Below are positions 5,380 to 6,171 of a stretch of 6,171 nucleotides of DNA, one piece after another. Source of the stretch: Candidatus Thermokryptus sp. (GTDB lineage Bacteria > Bacteroidota > Ignavibacteria > Kryptoniales > Kryptoniaceae); assembly GCA_028276305.1 (NCBI GenBank), contig JAPYWO010000091.1, positions 1 through 6,171 of the forward strand. The letters are read 5' to 3'. Each line of letters starts with the position of its first letter. Positions within the stretch are counted from its first letter, which is position 1. The notes beneath the pieces were generated by a model. It did no database searches. It was not told the DNA's origin and was given only the letters and a program-made list of their open reading frames with translations. The translations under genes and the position numbers were made by a program.

Positions 5380-6171
5380 AAAGCGAAAGGTAAGTGTGAT
5401 GTTTCTTTTGTCATTTTTTATCGTTCTGCTTGTTGGAATTTTAACTGGCTATTCCCTTAATCCGATAGTGGCGAAATTTTTAAACGAAGGTTCAAATGCG
5501 AGAGTTGAAAACACAAGCGACAAATTTTACTTAGAGGCAAAGCATGCCGAGAACTCGCACTATGATGTTTCGCAGGAGCTTTACGACATAAGACACAATG
5601 CCATAACAAAAGCAGTTGCGAAAGCAAGTTCCGGTGTTGTTGGGATAAATGTCACCGCAATTGAAGAATATACGGACCCGTTTTTCAAATTTTTTGAAGA
5701 CGATCCTTTCTTTAGATACTTCTTCGGAGACAGATTTAGGTATCGTGTCCCTGTGCGAAGTTTAGGTTCTGGATTTATAATCTCACCCGATGGTTACATT
5801 GTCACAAACGACCATGTCATTGGAAACGCAAGAGAGATAATTGTGACATTATCAACAGGTGAAAAATATAAAGCGAAAGTAGTTGGTAAGGATTATGTTT
5901 CAGATATCGCTGTCTTGAAGATTGAGGCGGGGAAAAAACTTCCGTATCTTGTCCTTGGCAATTCCGATGATGTCATAATTGGCGAATGGGCGATCGCAAT
6001 GGGAAATCCATTTGGATTATTTGAACTTGGACATCAACCCACGGTGACCGTAGGAGTAATCAGCGCAGTGAAGATGAATCTTCATTCAGTTGAGGGGCGA
6101 ATTTATAGAGATATGATCCAGACAGATGCAGCGATAAATAGCGGTAATAGCGGGGGTCCACTTCTGAATGC
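5363..6171 (+). CDS. HtrA/Deg-type serine protease, membrane-anchored, partial
   Basis: The frame runs from ATG 5363 to the right edge, giving 270 residues of a trypsin-like HtrA protease. After a basic start (KKRK) a single hydrophobic segment at about 11-30 is a signal anchor or uncleaved signal. A spacer at about 31-78 leads to the protease domain. The catalytic triad is complete: His151 (TNDHVI), Asp181 (SDIAVLKI) and Ser263 (GNSGGPLLNA), with AMGNPFG at 212-218. Residues 106-127 form a Phe-rich loop (DPFFKFFEDDPFFRYFFGDRF), as in the LA loop of HtrA proteins. The PDZ domain or domains expected after the protease domain are beyond the window, so DegP, DegQ and DegS types cannot be told apart. 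The family degrades or refolds damaged envelope proteins in the periplasm. Its start lies within the end of plsY, so the two are likely cotranscribed. Confidence 0.94.
   Translation, partial: MSSAVKKRKVSVMFLLSFFIVLLVGILTGYSLNPIVAKFLNEGSNARVENTSDKFYLEAKHAENSHYDVSQELYDIRHNAITKAVAKASSGVVGINVTAIEEYTDPFFKFFEDDPFFRYFFGDRFRYRVPVRSLGSGFIISPDGYIVTNDHVIGNAREIIVTLSTGEKYKAKVVGKDYVSDIAVLKIEAGKKLPYLVLGNSDDVIIGEWAIAMGNPFGLFELGHQPTVTVGVISAVKMNLHSVEGRIYRDMIQTDAAINSGNSGGPLLN

Overview
This 6.2-kb window is AT-rich and densely packed with ordinary chromosomal genes. No RNA gene, insertion sequence, CRISPR array or phage gene is visible, and no stretch longer than about 110 bases lacks a gene. It holds nine protein genes, two of them cut by the window edges. 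The gene set is clearly bacterial: PrmC, Dtd, PlsY, an anchored HtrA protease and an exported 5'-nucleotidase. The low GC, Lys/Glu/Ile-rich proteins, good Shine-Dalgarno sites before some genes but not others, and overlapping gene ends would fit a thermophilic lineage of the Bacteroidota/Ignavibacteria/Kryptonia area. That placement is an impression from protein style, not a demonstrated assignment.

Layout. Bases 1-289 (minus) hold the N-terminal part of a 2H-superfamily (LigT / 2'-5' RNA ligase-like) phosphoesterase. A 58-bp gap separates it from a divergent plus-strand cluster: a Mut7-C RNase-domain protein (348-833), prmC (796-1695) and dtd (1692-2153). The genes of this cluster overlap, so it is probably one transcript. 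Its theme, with the divergent 2H gene, is RNA processing and translation quality control. Tail to tail with dtd, two bases away, lies a minus-strand cluster read right to left: an exported 5'-nucleotidase/UshA-family hydrolase (start 4606), a DUF4013-type membrane protein and a small unknown protein. All three overlap their neighbours.

A 110-bp gap (4607-4716) separates the nucleotidase from a plus-strand pair: a divergent PlsY-family glycerol-3-phosphate acyltransferase overlapping an HtrA/Deg-type serine protease that runs off the right edge. This gap holds the clearest regulatory signal: a near-consensus sigma-70 promoter for the nucleotidase cluster (TTGATA, 17 bp, TATATT) whose -35 element sits inside a perfect 7+1+7 palindrome, as expected for a repressor operator.

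The points most worth following are: the PlsY homologue with substitutions at usually conserved motif 1 and motif 3 positions; the operator-like palindrome; the nucleotidase lacking the usual GGDGY-type C-terminal motif; the Mut7-C protein with Ser in place of an expected acidic residue; and the conserved-looking link between the nucleotidase, a DUF4013 membrane protein and an unrecognised small protein. I did not find an obviously new multi-gene system.
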